NCBI RefSeq assembly: GCF_025998815.1
Contig: NZ_AP026678.1
Coordinates: 3,038,001 to 3,102,000 of the forward strand
Length of the DNA: 64,000 nucleotides
Direction of reading: 5' to 3'
From: Ignavibacterium sp.
GTDB taxonomy: Bacteria > Bacteroidota > Ignavibacteria > Ignavibacteriales > Ignavibacteriaceae
The position numbers were made by a program, and so were the translations under genes. The notes below the pieces were generated by a model. That model was not told the origin of the DNA, made no database searches, and saw only the letters and a list, made by a program, of their open reading frames with translations. Shown piece by piece: positions 17,886 through 26,089 of this stretch (position 1 is the first letter of the stretch; every line of letters starts with the position of its first letter).

Positions 17886-18881
17886 ATGGAAATTTTAATA
17901 AATGATAAAAACACAGAACTAAATGAAACTAAGAGTAAAACCGAAGTTTTAAGTTATCTCGAATCAAAAGTTAAGCAATGGATGGAACAACATATTGCAA
18001 AGCGTAAACTTTGGTTTTCAAGTGACTTTCTTCCTGTGGATGAGAAAAACTCTGATGACCAAAATAAAATTGTTGATGGACTTAGAGAAAGGGCAAAAGG
18101 AATTAAAGATCCGGCAAGAGTTGCCGTTGCTCTTAATCTTTTAACCGAAGAAGGTTTACCACACTTTCACAGATTGATTGCTCATCATCTTGGCTCAGAT
18201 AGTTTCTGGTCCAAATGGAATAATATGTGGACAGCAGAAGAGGATCGCCACGGAAATATTCTTCGTGACTATGCAAGAGATTCACGCTTGTTCAGATTTA
18301 AAGAAGTTGAAATGATGCAATTCTATTATCAGGAAGCAGGCTTTAATCCTGATTGGGATAAAGATCCATACAAAGTTTTTGTCTATACAACTTTGCAGGA
18401 AAGAGCAACTCAATTTTCACATAAAAATACAGGCAAACTTGTTGGCGAGGATGAACCATTATTGAATGGAATACTCAGTAACATTGCTGCAGACGAAGCA
18501 AAGCATTTCACATTTTACAGAAATGTATTTAAAGAAGTTTTAAATCTTGATCCAAATCGCGCAATGGTTTCAGCATCTGAAATAATGCCTGCCATTGATA
18601 TGCCGGGACTTTCAATGCCTAACTTTAGAGAAATGGCTGATGTTGTAAGAAGAGTTGGAATTTATGGTCCGAGAGATTATAAAAACATTGTTGAAGAAGC
18701 AATTAAGTTCTGGGAAATTGAATTGATTACAGGTTTAAATGAAGCTGCTAAAAAAGCTCAGGAAAAAATTCTTGCAATTCCAAAAAGATTAGAAAAAGTT
18801 GCAGAGTATGTTGAGAAGAGAACAGAATCAAAAACCTTTTCATTCGATTTTATCTACAACAGAATACTTGCATTTGAATAA
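17886..18881 (+). CDS. Acyl-ACP desaturase (ferritin-like diiron)
   Basis: The protein has the two diiron ExxH motifs of soluble acyl-ACP desaturases: TAEEDRHGN (about 115-123) and AADEAKHF (about 205-212). First-half ligands lie in LTEEGLPHFH. It introduces a cis double bond into acyl-ACP using O2 and reduced ferredoxin, so the organism must at times use oxygen. I chose ATG 17886; an in-frame GTG at 17868 would add six residues. At about 330 aa it is normal for the family. It stands alone, with a repeat behind it. Confidence 0.88.
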   Translation: MEILINDKNTELNETKSKTEVLSYLESKVKQWMEQHIAKRKLWFSSDFLPVDEKNSDDQNKIVDGLRERAKGIKDPARVAVALNLLTEEGLPHFHRLIAHHLGSDSFWSKWNNMWTAEEDRHGNILRDYARDSRLFRFKEVEMMQFYYQEAGFNPDWDKDPYKVFVYTTLQERATQFSHKNTGKLVGEDEPLLNGILSNIAADEAKHFTFYRNVFKEVLNLDPNRAMVSASEIMPAIDMPGLSMPNFREMADVVRRVGIYGPRDYKNIVEEAIKFWEIELITGLNEAAKKAQEKILAIPKRLEKVAEYVEKRTESKTFSFDFIYNRILAFE

Positions 18882-18897
18882 TAATTCAGGTCATTTT

Positions 18898-18942
18898 ATC
18901 TCTGTGGTTCTCCGTGATATCTCTGAATTATTCTCAGTGTAA
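18898..18942. repeat. Short interspersed repeat (ctctgtggttctccgtg family)
   Basis: A pyrimidine/GT-rich quasi-periodic segment (atctctgtggttctccgtga, then tatctctg and ctcagtgtaac) resembles the common ctctgtggttctctgtg repeats. It lies between the convergent desaturase and hemN genes. Confidence 0.5.
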
Positions 18943-18964
18943 CTTTTAATGTCTAAGGAAGCTT

Positions 18965-20341
18965 TTAAACTGTACGCGAGTATTTTGCCTTATCTTCCTT
19001 TCGTTCGATATATCCATCAAAGTTCATAGCGATGTTACGGATGAGCATTCTCCCCATATTTTTTACTTTCAGACCTTTATCGGTAAGCTCGATTAATTCA
19101 TCATCAATCATCTCATTAAGGTTACTCAATCCCCAGGCAAAATACTTTTTAAAGTTGATGTTGTACTTATTTTCAATTTCTTCAAAGTCCAACTCGAAAT
19201 TGCACATCAGTTTCATTATTACATCACGTCTTAAATGATCATCTTCAGTCAGGCGATAACCTTTTGCAGTTGGCAATCGTTCTTCATCCAAAGCAGAGTA
19301 ATATTCTTTTTCGGTTTTATAATTCTGCGCATAAATGTTCTTCAGTTGTGAGATGGAAGTAATTCCCATTGCATAGAGGTCTGCACCAGCATTTGTGCTG
19401 TAACCCTGAAAATTTCTGTATAACTTTTTCTCTCTCATTGCAACAGCAAGTTCATCATTAGGTTTCGCAAAGTGATCCATTCCAATAAACTCATATCCAG
19501 CTGAAGTGAGTTTTTCAATTGTCATTTTTAGAATTTCAAGTTTTACTTCAGGTGCAGGTATATCTTGGGGATGAATAAGTGCCATGTGTTTTTTCATCCA
19601 GGGAACATGCGCATAATTGAATACTGCAATTCTATCCGGTGAGATATCAATTATTTTATCAACTGTGTCTGCAAAAGTTTCTACTGTCTGGAAAGGCAAT
19701 CCATAAATTAAATCAAGATTGATGCTGTGAAATCCAAGTTCTCTTACCCAGTTAACAGTTTGTCTGGTTATATCTTCAGGTTGAATTCTGTTAACAGCTT
19801 TCTGAACTTTTTCATTAAAGTCCTGAACACCCATACTTATTCTGTTGAATCCGTTATTACGCAAAGCTTCAAGATGTGCTTTAGTCAATTCACGCGGATC
19901 AATTTCACAACTAATTTCTGCATCAGGTTTGAACTGAAAATTCTTATTGATGTATGATGCAAGGTCATTTATTTCATCCGGACTAAGATGAGTTGGAGTT
20001 CCTCCACCCCAGTGATGCTGTGCTACTTTTCTGTCAGGAAGAAGATATTGTCTCAACAGATCAATTTCTTTTTTAACATAGCTGATGTATTCTTTTATTC
20101 TGTCTCTGTTTCTGGTAATAATCATATTGCAGCCACAGAAGTAACAGAGAGTATCGCAGTAGGGAAGATGAAAGTAAAGAGATAAATCAGGAAGATTCTC
20201 GCCGTAATTTGTTTTAACTATTTCATCGAGATAATCTTCGTGAGTAAAGTTTTCATTAAACTGCGGCGCAGTTGGATAGCTCGTGTAACGAGGTCCGGGT
20301 TTGTCATATTTTTTGAATTTTGTTAAGTCTATTTCGAACAT
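18965..20341 (-). CDS. hemN: Oxygen-independent coproporphyrinogen III oxidase
   Basis: This 458-aa radical SAM enzyme oxidatively decarboxylates coproporphyrinogen III to protoporphyrinogen IX without oxygen. The N-terminal KYDKPGPRYTSYPT is typical of true HemN, and the radical SAM cluster motif is CDTLCYFCGC (about residues 62-71), with GGGTPTHL following. Length and the C-terminal region match HemN rather than HemW. It is the last gene of the minus-strand tetrapyrrole cluster, separated from hemE by a broken GxxExxY gene and a repeat. Confidence 0.95.
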   Translation of the reverse strand: MFEIDLTKFKKYDKPGPRYTSYPTAPQFNENFTHEDYLDEIVKTNYGENLPDLSLYFHLPYCDTLCYFCGCNMIITRNRDRIKEYISYVKKEIDLLRQYLLPDRKVAQHHWGGGTPTHLSPDEINDLASYINKNFQFKPDAEISCEIDPRELTKAHLEALRNNGFNRISMGVQDFNEKVQKAVNRIQPEDITRQTVNWVRELGFHSINLDLIYGLPFQTVETFADTVDKIIDISPDRIAVFNYAHVPWMKKHMALIHPQDIPAPEVKLEILKMTIEKLTSAGYEFIGMDHFAKPNDELAVAMREKKLYRNFQGYSTNAGADLYAMGITSISQLKNIYAQNYKTEKEYYSALDEERLPTAKGYRLTEDDHLRRDVIMKLMCNFELDFEEIENKYNINFKKYFAWGLSNLNEMIDDELIELTDKGLKVKNMGRMLIRNIAMNFDGYIERKEDKAKYSRTV

Positions 20342-20352
20342 GATATCTCCTT

Positions 20353-20384
20353 TCTTAAACGCTGAGACGCTGAGGCGCAGAGTT
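20353..20384. repeat. Short interspersed repeat (gagacgctgaggcgcagag), left flank of GxxExxY gene
   Basis: Quasi-periodic aacgctgagacgctgagg followed by cgcagagtt. A related segment in opposite orientation lies at 20769-20800, so the two flank the GxxExxY remnant as inverted repeats. It also overlaps the ancestral stop codon of that gene (20383-20385). Confidence 0.65.
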
Positions 20385-20768
20385 AAAAATTATTAACAAT
20401 TCTTCTAAAACCTTCAACTAAATTGGGAACATTGAAGTTTTTTAAATATCCAAGTTCCTTTCTGTTAATCCGTGATAAGTTAAAAGTTGCGCAGTATGAA
20501 CAGGAAGTAAACTTTCAACTGCTTTCAACTCAATAATTATTTCATTCTCAACCAAAATATCAATTTTGAATTCAGCATTTAAATCTTCACCTTTACATAA
20601 AACTGGAACAGGTACTTGTCTTTTTACATTTAATTTTCTTAGTGTCAATTCTTTAAATAAAGATAATTCATAAACTTTCTCCAATAATCCAGGTCATAAT
20701 ATTTTATTTACCTCGATTGAAGCATCTAAAATAATCGATCCCAGTCTATTTAATTCATCTCTGTTCAA
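20383..20768 (-). pseudogene. GxxExxY-family protein, broken by a stop and a frameshift
   Basis: Reading on the minus strand from a TTG at 20768-20766, the protein runs LNRDELNRLGSIILDAS and on to VNKIL. An in-frame TGA follows (20696-20694) where family members have Gly. The signature GLLEKVY comes next, then RQVPVPV and the catalytic-like DILVENEIIIELKAVESL core. Near 20458-20461 a missing A in a run shifts the frame; the other frame then gives LGYLKNFNVPNLVEGFRRIV and a stop at 20383. Both lesions are visible by direct translation. GxxExxY proteins are small PD-(D/E)XK-like proteins of unknown function. The gene interrupts hemE-hemN and is flanked by inverted repeats. The homopolymer lesion could be a sequencing error; the TGA is harder to explain that way. 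Confidence 0.85.
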
Positions 20769-21838
20769 TTTGTCTGCGTCTCCGCGTCTCTGTGGTGAAA
20801 TATTTTACTTTCTTCTTTCACATACTGAACAAGTGCTTTTACATTTTCGGGATCAACATCAGGAAGAACACCGTGACCAAGATTGAATATATGTCCGCTT
20901 CCTTCACCAAAGGATTGAAGCACAGAAATTACTTCCTGCTTAATATAATTTTTATTTGCATAAAGAACAGTAGGATCAAGATTGCCCTGAAGTGCAACAC
21001 GATTACCAACCAATTTTCTTACATCACCAAGATTCATAGTCCAATCAAGACCAAGAACATCTGCTCCGATATTAGCCATCTTAATCAAATTATGATGAAC
21101 TCCTTTTGCAAAGAAAATAACCGGCTCATCTTTTCTTTTAAGTTGAGTAATAATTTTTTCAACATAAGGAAGAGAAAATTCCAGAAAATCTTTTTGTGAT
21201 AAAATTCCTCCCCAGGTATCAAAAATCTGAACGGCGTTACAACCGGCTTCAATCTTTGCAGAAAGATAATCTGCAATGGTATCCGAAAGATCATTCAGCA
21301 ATTTATGAGCAAGTTTCGGATTGTTATAGATGAGTTTTTTTACTTCAGAAAAATTCTTTGAACCACGACCTTCTACCATATAAGTTAGTAGTGTCCATGG
21401 TGAACCACTGAATCCAATCAACGGGACTCGGCCGTTTAATTCTTTCTTTGTCAATCTTACTGCATCCAAAACATAATTTAATTCTTTCTCAGGAATAACT
21501 TTCTTTAATTGCTTCGCATCATTTTCATTTCTGATAGGTTTATGAAAAATCGGTCCTTTGCCTTCGTGCATTTCCAGATGCATTCCCATTGCTTCCGGAA
21601 TTACAAGTATATCAGAGAAAATTATAGCAGCATCAACACCAAGAATATCAATCGGTTGAATTGTCACTTCAGCAGCAAGTTCGGGGGTTTTGCACATAGT
21701 AAGAAAATCTGCTTTAGCACGAACTGCCTGATATTCAGGTAAATATCTTCCGGCCTGACGCATTATCCAGATTGGTGTTCTTTCGACAGGTTGTCTTTTA
21801 CACGCACGAAGGAATAAATCATTATTTAATTTTTCCAA
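20765..21838 (-). CDS. hemE: Uroporphyrinogen decarboxylase
   Basis: This 357-aa enzyme decarboxylates the four acetate side chains of uroporphyrinogen III. The family signature MRQAGRYLPEY is at about residues 25-35, with GFSGSPWTLLTYM (about 140-152), NLGHGVLPD near the end and the expected catalytic Asp. Normal HemE ends shortly after YVKEES. Here the last codons (FHHRDAETQTN) are the translation of an interspersed repeat, so the C-terminus has been rewritten by that element. It is 11 bp downstream of tetR-hemD. The stop overlaps the TTG of the GxxExxY remnant by the shared TTGA. Confidence 0.95.
   Translation of the reverse strand: MEKLNNDLFLRACKRQPVERTPIWIMRQAGRYLPEYQAVRAKADFLTMCKTPELAAEVTIQPIDILGVDAAIIFSDILVIPEAMGMHLEMHEGKGPIFHKPIRNENDAKQLKKVIPEKELNYVLDAVRLTKKELNGRVPLIGFSGSPWTLLTYMVEGRGSKNFSEVKKLIYNNPKLAHKLLNDLSDTIADYLSAKIEAGCNAVQIFDTWGGILSQKDFLEFSLPYVEKIITQLKRKDEPVIFFAKGVHHNLIKMANIGADVLGLDWTMNLGDVRKLVGNRVALQGNLDPTVLYANKNYIKQEVISVLQSFGEGSGHIFNLGHGVLPDVDPENVKALVQYVKEESKIFHHRDAETQTN
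20769..20800. repeat. Short interspersed repeat (gtctgcgtctccgcgtctctgtgg), right flank of GxxExxY gene
   Basis: On the minus strand it reads caccacagagacgcggag then acgcag, the common cagagacgcggagacgcag class. It lies inside the last codons of hemE and is inverted relative to the copy at 20353-20384. Confidence 0.65.
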
Positions 21839-21849
21839 AATAAACTCCG

Positions 21850-23274
21850 TTATTTTTCTTTTGAACGATAATACTCAATCATTTTATTTGCTAATCCTTT
21901 GATTGTAAATTCAGAAGGCATAATGCTTACTTTAACTTTTTTCGATTCAATTGCTGATTTGGTTGTTGGACCAATTGCAGCTACATCAACACCTTTGAAA
22001 TACAAAGTCGGATTATCAATTTTCATAATAGTCAGGAAATTTTCGAAAGTAGATGGACTTGTGAAAACATAAACATCGGGCTTTGATCCTTTTAATTGTT
22101 TCAGACTTTCTTCAATAACACTTTTTCTTGGAAGAGAAACATTATAAACAGGAACTGTTTTAATGATTGCTCCAAGCTCTTCTAATCCTTTGGGTAGTTC
22201 AGCACGACCAATTGCAGAGCGGGGAATAAATACAACTTTGTTTTTAAGATTATATTTTGATAATGCTTCAACTACACCTTCGCCTGAAAATTTCTCAGGA
22301 ATAATATTTACAGGAATTTTATATTGTTCACAAACCTGACTTGTCTTACTTCCAATTGCTACTACTTTTGTTTTTGAGTAATCAAATTCTTTCTGAAGTT
22401 CATCCAATCTCTGGACAAACATTGTTACTGTGTGTGCAGAAGTAAAAATCAGAAAATCAATTCTATCTTTACCAAATATTACTTCATCAAAACTTTTCCA
22501 GCTTGTTGGCGGAACGATTTCAAGAGTAGGAAAGATTATAACTTTTGCTCCAAGCTCACTGAATGCAGAAGCTGATTCGGCAGATTGCTCAACTGTTCTG
22601 GTTAATACAATTGTTTTGTTCTTTAAAGGTCTTATCATCGAGTTTTCAAATCCGGCATAAATTGCGTGTAGAATAAAAACAAACAGATTTTCTTTTTCTG
22701 AAATTAATTGTTCATCTGAAAAATTATTTTCTATACTTCTTTTAACTGAATTAAAAATATTTCCAATAATTAATCTGACGGCAAAATCTTCCTCAACATC
22801 TCTGAACAATTTCTCTCTTTTCCCTTTATAAATAATATCACTAAGTAATGAACTCAACTCCTCAGTCTTCAATTTAACTGCAGAATTAATAACTTCATCA
22901 TCTTTGGAAAGATGGCTGTAATAAATTTTAAAGAAGTTTTTGTGTGATATTAAAAACTGAAATAATGATGAAACATAAGAATAAAGAGATTCGATTATGA
23001 AAGATTCATTATTCAAACCTGATTTAACTGAAGCTACTAACTTTTCGAGATTTGAATTAATGATTTCTTCGTAAAGCTTTTCTTTTGAATCAAAGTAATT
23101 GTATAAAGTACCTTTTGCTACTTTACTGAGATGGGCAACATCATCCATCATTACTTCGTAGTAATCTTTCCTCGCAAAAAGTTCTGTGGCTTTATCAATA
23201 ATAATTTCTTTTCTTTGTCTCTTTAATACAGCTCTGCTTTTACTCACACCAAACTCAGTTGATTTTCCAATCAT
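21850..23274 (-). CDS. hemD: TetR-type regulator fused to uroporphyrinogen-III synthase
   Basis: One continuous frame encodes two modules. The N-terminal part (about 20-215) is a TetR regulator with a helix-turn-helix (DVAHLSKVAKGTLYNYFDSKEKLYEE) and an all-helical ligand-type domain. The C-terminal part (about 220-470) is HemD, with KTIVLTR, FTSAHTV, VVAIGSKTS and DVAAIGPTTKSAIES typical of uroporphyrinogen-III synthase. HemD cyclises hydroxymethylbilane made by the nearby HemC. The start is ATG 23274 or, just after the lipoprotein stop, GTG 23250. The junction shows no internal stop or start, so it is a true fusion in this sequence. Direct autoregulation of heme synthesis is inferred. Confidence 0.88.
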   Translation of the reverse strand: MIGKSTEFGVSKSRAVLKRQRKEIIIDKATELFARKDYYEVMMDDVAHLSKVAKGTLYNYFDSKEKLYEEIINSNLEKLVASVKSGLNNESFIIESLYSYVSSLFQFLISHKNFFKIYYSHLSKDDEVINSAVKLKTEELSSLLSDIIYKGKREKLFRDVEEDFAVRLIIGNIFNSVKRSIENNFSDEQLISEKENLFVFILHAIYAGFENSMIRPLKNKTIVLTRTVEQSAESASAFSELGAKVIIFPTLEIVPPTSWKSFDEVIFGKDRIDFLIFTSAHTVTMFVQRLDELQKEFDYSKTKVVAIGSKTSQVCEQYKIPVNIIPEKFSGEGVVEALSKYNLKNKVVFIPRSAIGRAELPKGLEELGAIIKTVPVYNVSLPRKSVIEESLKQLKGSKPDVYVFTSPSTFENFLTIMKIDNPTLYFKGVDVAAIGPTTKSAIESKKVKVSIMPSEFTIKGLANKMIEYYRSKEK

Positions 23275-23857
23275 TTTTTGAAAGTACTTCGCCTGTTGAT
23301 GAATCAATAATCATTTCCTGACCACTTGCTCTGTAACCAAATTCACCTTCATTTTCTGTAAGAGTTGAATTTATGTTCCAGACATATTTACCATAGACAG
23401 GATCATAAATGAATGATAATTTCCAATCCTTAATTCCTTTCTCAAGTCCGTGCTGCTCGGCGATAGCTCTCGCGCTTTTTTCGTCAATAGAGAATTTACA
23501 GTCACCGGGATTTTTAACACATTCAGGAATTCCAAATACATCAAAGTTATTATTTACATTGCCTAAAGTATCAACAATAAATCTGATATCACCTTTAACA
23601 AAAGGTTTTTCCGGAACATAAAGTTTATAAACAAGAAAATATCCGTTTTCAACTTTTGTGCAATTATCAAAATCAGGTTGGATATAATTTTCAAAAAAGT
23701 TTTCTCCGGTTTTTGATGCGATATATTTCTCAGCATTCTTAAATACATAAATCGGAATGTCTGTATCATCATAATCAAACTTGGAACCAGAACAGGATGT
23801 TATCAAAACCAAAAGTGTTCCGATAGATAAAAGCTTAATAAAATTTTTTGCTTTCAT
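23255..23857 (-). CDS. PepSY-like lipoprotein in the hem operon
   Basis: This is a 200-aa protein starting at ATG 23857, one base after the hemC stop. The signal peptide ends in a lipobox (LITSC, Cys about 21), so it should be a lipoprotein facing the periplasm. The C-terminal 90 residues (DEKSARAIAEQHGLEKG, then VYGKYVWNINST and IIDSSTGEVLSKN) look like a PepSY-type domain. It overlaps the downstream tetR-hemD start by about 20 bases. Longer in-frame starts exist inside hemC but lack the signal peptide. The function in the operon is unknown. Confidence 0.75.
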   Translation of the reverse strand: MKAKNFIKLLSIGTLLVLITSCSGSKFDYDDTDIPIYVFKNAEKYIASKTGENFFENYIQPDFDNCTKVENGYFLVYKLYVPEKPFVKGDIRFIVDTLGNVNNNFDVFGIPECVKNPGDCKFSIDEKSARAIAEQHGLEKGIKDWKLSFIYDPVYGKYVWNINSTLTENEGEFGYRASGQEMIIDSSTGEVLSKNDWKIN

Positions 23858-23858
23858 T

Positions 23859-24797
23859 TTATTTTCTTGAATTGTTATAAACTTCTTCCAGAATTTTGTT
23901 TGCACCGGCTCTAAGCAAATCTTTTGCAAGTGACTTACCAAGTTTTTCCGGTTCATCTTTTTTCCCACGAACTTTTTTTCTGAATGTAATGGAACCATCA
24001 AGACTTCCAACCATTGCATCGAGATAAAGTCCGTTGGGTTTAATTTCCGCAAAAGCTCCGATGGGAACCTGACATCCGCCTTCGAGTGCTTTGAGTAAAG
24101 CTCTTTCAGCAGTTACTGCGATAAAAGTATCGTTATGATGAATAGATTGCACAAGTTCAAAGGCAAAAAGATTTTCTGAATGAATTTCAATTCCCAAAGC
24201 TCCTTGCCCAACTGCCGGAAGAATTTCATCTTTACTAATGTATGATGAGATATACTTTTTCAGACCAAGTCTTTCGACTCCTGCACGAGCGAGTATAATT
24301 CCATCCCAATCAGATTCAAGAAATTTTTTTATTCTTGATGGAACATTTCCGCGAAGATCTACAACTTTAATATCCGGACGAAGATGCTGAAGCTGTGCTC
24401 TTCTTCTTAATGAACCTGTAGCCACAACAGCATTTTCAGGAAGTGAAAAAATTGTTGTTCCTTTTTTTCTGGCAATCAGAACATCTTCAACATCGTGACG
24501 CTTTGTAACTGCTGCTAATTTTAATCCTTCAGGTATCTGAGTTTGTAAGTCCTTGAGTGAGTGGACAGCCAAATCAATTCTTTTATTCAGTAATTCAACT
24601 TCAAGTTCTTTTGTGAATAGAGATTTGTCGCCAATTTTTGACAAAGCAACATCAAGGATTTTATCGCCTTTAGTTTTAATAATTTTAATTTCAACAGAAA
24701 GACCGCGATGTTTTTTTTCTAATTCCTTTTTAACAAAATTTGCTTGCCAAAGTGCAAGCTCACTACCGCGTGAACCAATTATTAATTTTTTATTCAA
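23859..24797 (-). CDS. hemC: Hydroxymethylbilane synthase (porphobilinogen deaminase)
   Basis: This 312-aa protein has the HemC hallmarks: IGSRGSELALWQA at the N-terminus, DLAVHSLKDLQ (about 85-95), ATGSLRRRAQL (about 127-137) and the dipyrromethane cofactor Cys in GGCQVPIGA (about 241-249). It polymerises four porphobilinogens into hydroxymethylbilane. Its start overlaps the hemA stop by 4 bases, so the two are coupled. Length is normal. Confidence 0.96.
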   Translation of the reverse strand: MNKKLIIGSRGSELALWQANFVKKELEKKHRGLSVEIKIIKTKGDKILDVALSKIGDKSLFTKELEVELLNKRIDLAVHSLKDLQTQIPEGLKLAAVTKRHDVEDVLIARKKGTTIFSLPENAVVATGSLRRRAQLQHLRPDIKVVDLRGNVPSRIKKFLESDWDGIILARAGVERLGLKKYISSYISKDEILPAVGQGALGIEIHSENLFAFELVQSIHHNDTFIAVTAERALLKALEGGCQVPIGAFAEIKPNGLYLDAMVGSLDGSITFRKKVRGKKDEPEKLGKSLAKDLLRAGANKILEEVYNNSRK

Positions 24798-26083
24798 TTT
24801 TTGTCCTGCTGATTTTGTTTATTTCCTGTTAGACCGAATAATTCTCTGATTACACTTAACTTAATTGAAGATAAATCTGAAGCGGAGTTTTCATCCGAAA
24901 GTTTTTTCAATTCAACAGTCGGATGATGCAATATTTTATTGATTATTCTTTTGGTAATTATCTCAAGCTTCTCTCTGTCTTCTTCAGAAAATTTGTTTAT
25001 GTTCTTTTCAACTTCTTCTGCACGAATAGCTTCAAAGTAATCCCTCAGATCTTTAATTGTTGGAGCAACCTGAAGTGAATTATACCAATCAAAGAAAGCA
25101 TCAAGTTCTTCCTGAATAATTTTTTCTACTTTCGGAATTTCATTCCGTCGCTTTGCGAGATTTTGCTGCACAATTACATTCAGCGAATCAATATCATGAT
25201 AAAAAACATAATCAATATCTTTACAAGCCGGATCAACATCTCTCGGAATTGCAATATCCATTATAACGAGTGACTCATAATTTCTTTTCTTCATCGTCTT
25301 TTCAATATCATCCTTTGTAAGGATAATATTTTCAGAACTCGTAGCACTGATAATTATATCAAACTTGTGAAGATGTTCTTTGAATGTATCAAAAGGGAAG
25401 ACTGCAGTATTTAACTCAGTTGCAAGCTTCTCTGCTTTTTCAAAAGTACGATTAGTTAATGTAAGTCTTCCGATTCCTCTGTCTCTTAAATGTTTTGCAG
25501 CAATCTCTCCGGTTTCTCCTGTTCCGATTACTAAAGCAGATTTTTTAGAAAGGTTTGCAAAAATCTTTTCAACAAGTTGAACAGCTGCGTAACTTACGGT
25601 GACAGCACCTTCACTAATTGCAGTTTCATTGATTGCTCTTTTGCCAACACGAACGGCAGCATCCATTAAACGCTTGACTAAAAATCCTGCAAAGTTCATC
25701 TCTTCAGAAATGATGAAGGAATCTTTCACCTGTTTGAAAATCTGATTATCGCCAATCAAAAGTGAGTCAATTCCAGTTGCAACTCTGAATAAATGTTCAA
25801 CTGATTCTCTTGAAATAAATTTCTGAAAATTTTCTTCGGAAACTTTTGCAGCCGACTTAAAATTGATTATAAGATTCTGTAGATCGAGATGAGTAATTCC
25901 TTCCTGCTTCGGAATTCCGTAAATCTCAGTACGATTGCAGGTTGATATAACTATTCCTTCAGATAAAATTTTATCTTTAGTCTGTTGAATAAGATTCCGG
26001 ATTTCTTCTTCGCTTAAGTGAAGTGCTTCTCTTAAATCTACCGGAGCAGTTCTGTGATTAATTGATATTCCTAATAAGTTCAT
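24794..26083 (-). CDS. hemA: Glutamyl-tRNA reductase
   Basis: This 429-aa enzyme reduces glutamyl-tRNA to glutamate-1-semialdehyde, the first step of the C5 pathway. The catalytic Cys lies in STCNRTEIYG (about residues 47-56). NADPH-binding VIGTGETGEIAAKHL (about 190-204), TNRTFEKAE and the C-terminal dimerisation helices are present. It lies 6 bp downstream of the ccsA/hemX-like gene and overlaps hemC by 4 bp. hemB and hemL are not in the window. Confidence 0.96.
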   Translation of the reverse strand: MNLLGISINHRTAPVDLREALHLSEEEIRNLIQQTKDKILSEGIVISTCNRTEIYGIPKQEGITHLDLQNLIINFKSAAKVSEENFQKFISRESVEHLFRVATGIDSLLIGDNQIFKQVKDSFIISEEMNFAGFLVKRLMDAAVRVGKRAINETAISEGAVTVSYAAVQLVEKIFANLSKKSALVIGTGETGEIAAKHLRDRGIGRLTLTNRTFEKAEKLATELNTAVFPFDTFKEHLHKFDIIISATSSENIILTKDDIEKTMKKRNYESLVIMDIAIPRDVDPACKDIDYVFYHDIDSLNVIVQQNLAKRRNEIPKVEKIIQEELDAFFDWYNSLQVAPTIKDLRDYFEAIRAEEVEKNINKFSEEDREKLEIITKRIINKILHHPTVELKKLSDENSASDLSSIKLSVIRELFGLTGNKQNQQDKN

Positions 26084-26089
26084 CGTATC

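Noticed and set aside
20694-20696. TGA in the GxxExxY gene as selenocysteine
   Set aside because: The aligned residue is Gly in the family, no SECIS-like hairpin follows, and a second lesion is present.
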